A stretch of 5,964 bases of DNA from an uncultured Synechococcus sp. (GTDB taxonomy: Bacteria; Cyanobacteriota; Cyanobacteriia; PCC-6307; Cyanobiaceae): contig CAJWIC010000092.1 in NCBI GenBank assembly GCA_913040905.1, positions 1-5,964 of the forward strand. The letters run 5' to 3'. The notes beneath the pieces are model-generated. The model did not search any database. It was not told the origin of the DNA and saw only the letters and a list, made by a program, of their open reading frames with translations. Position numbers and translations under genes: made by a program. Shown here in pieces: positions 5,685 through 5,964 of this stretch. Positions within the stretch are counted from its first letter, which is position 1; each line of letters opens with the position of its first letter.

Positions 5685-5964
5685 CTGACCGTTTCCGACA
5701 CCATTGCTGCAGTGGCCACGGCGGTCGCCCCCGGCCAGGGCGGAATCGCTGTGATCCGTCTCTCCGGGCCTGAAGCGGAAGCGACGGGGCGCCGCGTGGT
5801 GCAGTGCCCGGGTCGTCAGCAGTGGGGGTCGCATCGGGTGGTGTATGGCCATGTGATCGATGCAGAAGGCCAGCGTCTCGATGAGGTGCTGCTGCTGTTG
5901 ATGCGTGGTCCCCGCAGCTTCACCGGCGAGGACGTGGTGGAGATCCACTGCCATGGCGGGGTGA
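5685..5964 (+). CDS. mnmE: tRNA modification GTPase MnmE (TrmE), 5' end only
   Basis: With MnmG, MnmE installs the 5-(carboxymethyl)aminomethyl group on wobble U34 of certain tRNAs, using GTP hydrolysis and a folate one-carbon donor; it acts in the cytoplasm. Only the N-terminal folate-binding/dimerisation domain is visible (about 93 residues): DTIAAVATAVAPGQGGIAVI, then RLSGPEA, then RGPRSFTGEDVVEIHCHGGV, all hallmarks of the family. The GTPase and C-terminal Cys regions are beyond the window. The start is unusual: in-frame TAA 5664-5666 closes the frame, and no ATG, GTG or TTG occurs before the conserved DTIAA block. CTG 5685-5687 is the best-placed near-cognate codon and is used here. ATT 5703 is also near-cognate. 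GTG 5712 is canonical but would remove DTIAA, the start of the conserved domain. No good Shine-Dalgarno is seen; GAGG at 5660-5663 is 21 bases from the CTG. Confidence 0.9.
   Translation, partial: MTVSDTIAAVATAVAPGQGGIAVIRLSGPEAEATGRRVVQCPGRQQWGSHRVVYGHVIDAEGQRLDEVLLLLMRGPRSFTGEDVVEIHCHGGV

Noticed and set aside
5652..5954. Minus-strand frame of 100 codons at the right edge and plus-strand frame 5390-5773
   Set aside because: The first is antisense to mnmE, whose family motifs are clear; the second is antisense to the DUF2062 gene and Arg/Pro-rich.

Overview
The window looks like chromosome from a marine picocyanobacterium, most likely a high-GC Synechococcus. This rests on about 62-66% G+C in the housekeeping genes, tight gene packing with weak or absent Shine-Dalgarno sequences, protein character, and a gene neighbourhood (mnmE, a DUF2062 membrane protein, a Rel/SpoT enzyme, a fused ABC ATPase, an RluD-type pseudouridine synthase) that I recall from marine Synechococcus/Prochlorococcus. 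The assignment is inference; no marker gene or database search was available.

Layout from left to right. Positions 1-292 (+) are the 3' end of an RluD/RluA-family pseudouridine synthase. Positions 293-504 are a 212-base gap with one doubtful 62-codon frame (315-503, +). Positions 505-1173 (-) encode a LuxR/NarL-type regulator whose receiver-like domain lacks the phospho-acceptor Asp. Positions 1197-2792 (-) encode a fused two-domain Dpp/Opp-type ABC ATPase, which lies 23 bases upstream of the regulator on the same strand. A 53-base divergent gap (2793-2845) holds a 13-base palindrome. Positions 2846-5176 (+) are a complete bifunctional (p)ppGpp synthetase/hydrolase. Positions 5122-5619 (-) are a DUF2062 membrane protein that converges on the Rel gene and overlaps its end by 55 bases. 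Positions 5620-5684 are a short divergent gap. From 5685 to the window edge (+) is the 5' end of mnmE (trmE).

Most of the content is housekeeping: RNA modification (rluD-like, mnmE), stringent response (Rel/SpoT) and solute uptake (ABC ATPase). The exception is the LuxR-type regulator. It is about 52% G+C against about 65% in sampled parts of the two large genes, has a degenerate receiver, and carries a perfect 20-base palindrome. It looks like a later or faster-evolving insertion at the 3' end of the ABC gene, and it may be translated from the same message.

I found no convincing new system, mobile element, CRISPR array, tRNA or rRNA. The points most worth checking are the pseudo-receiver regulator and its palindrome, the missing canonical start codon of mnmE, and the overlapping convergent gene ends with two hairpins.
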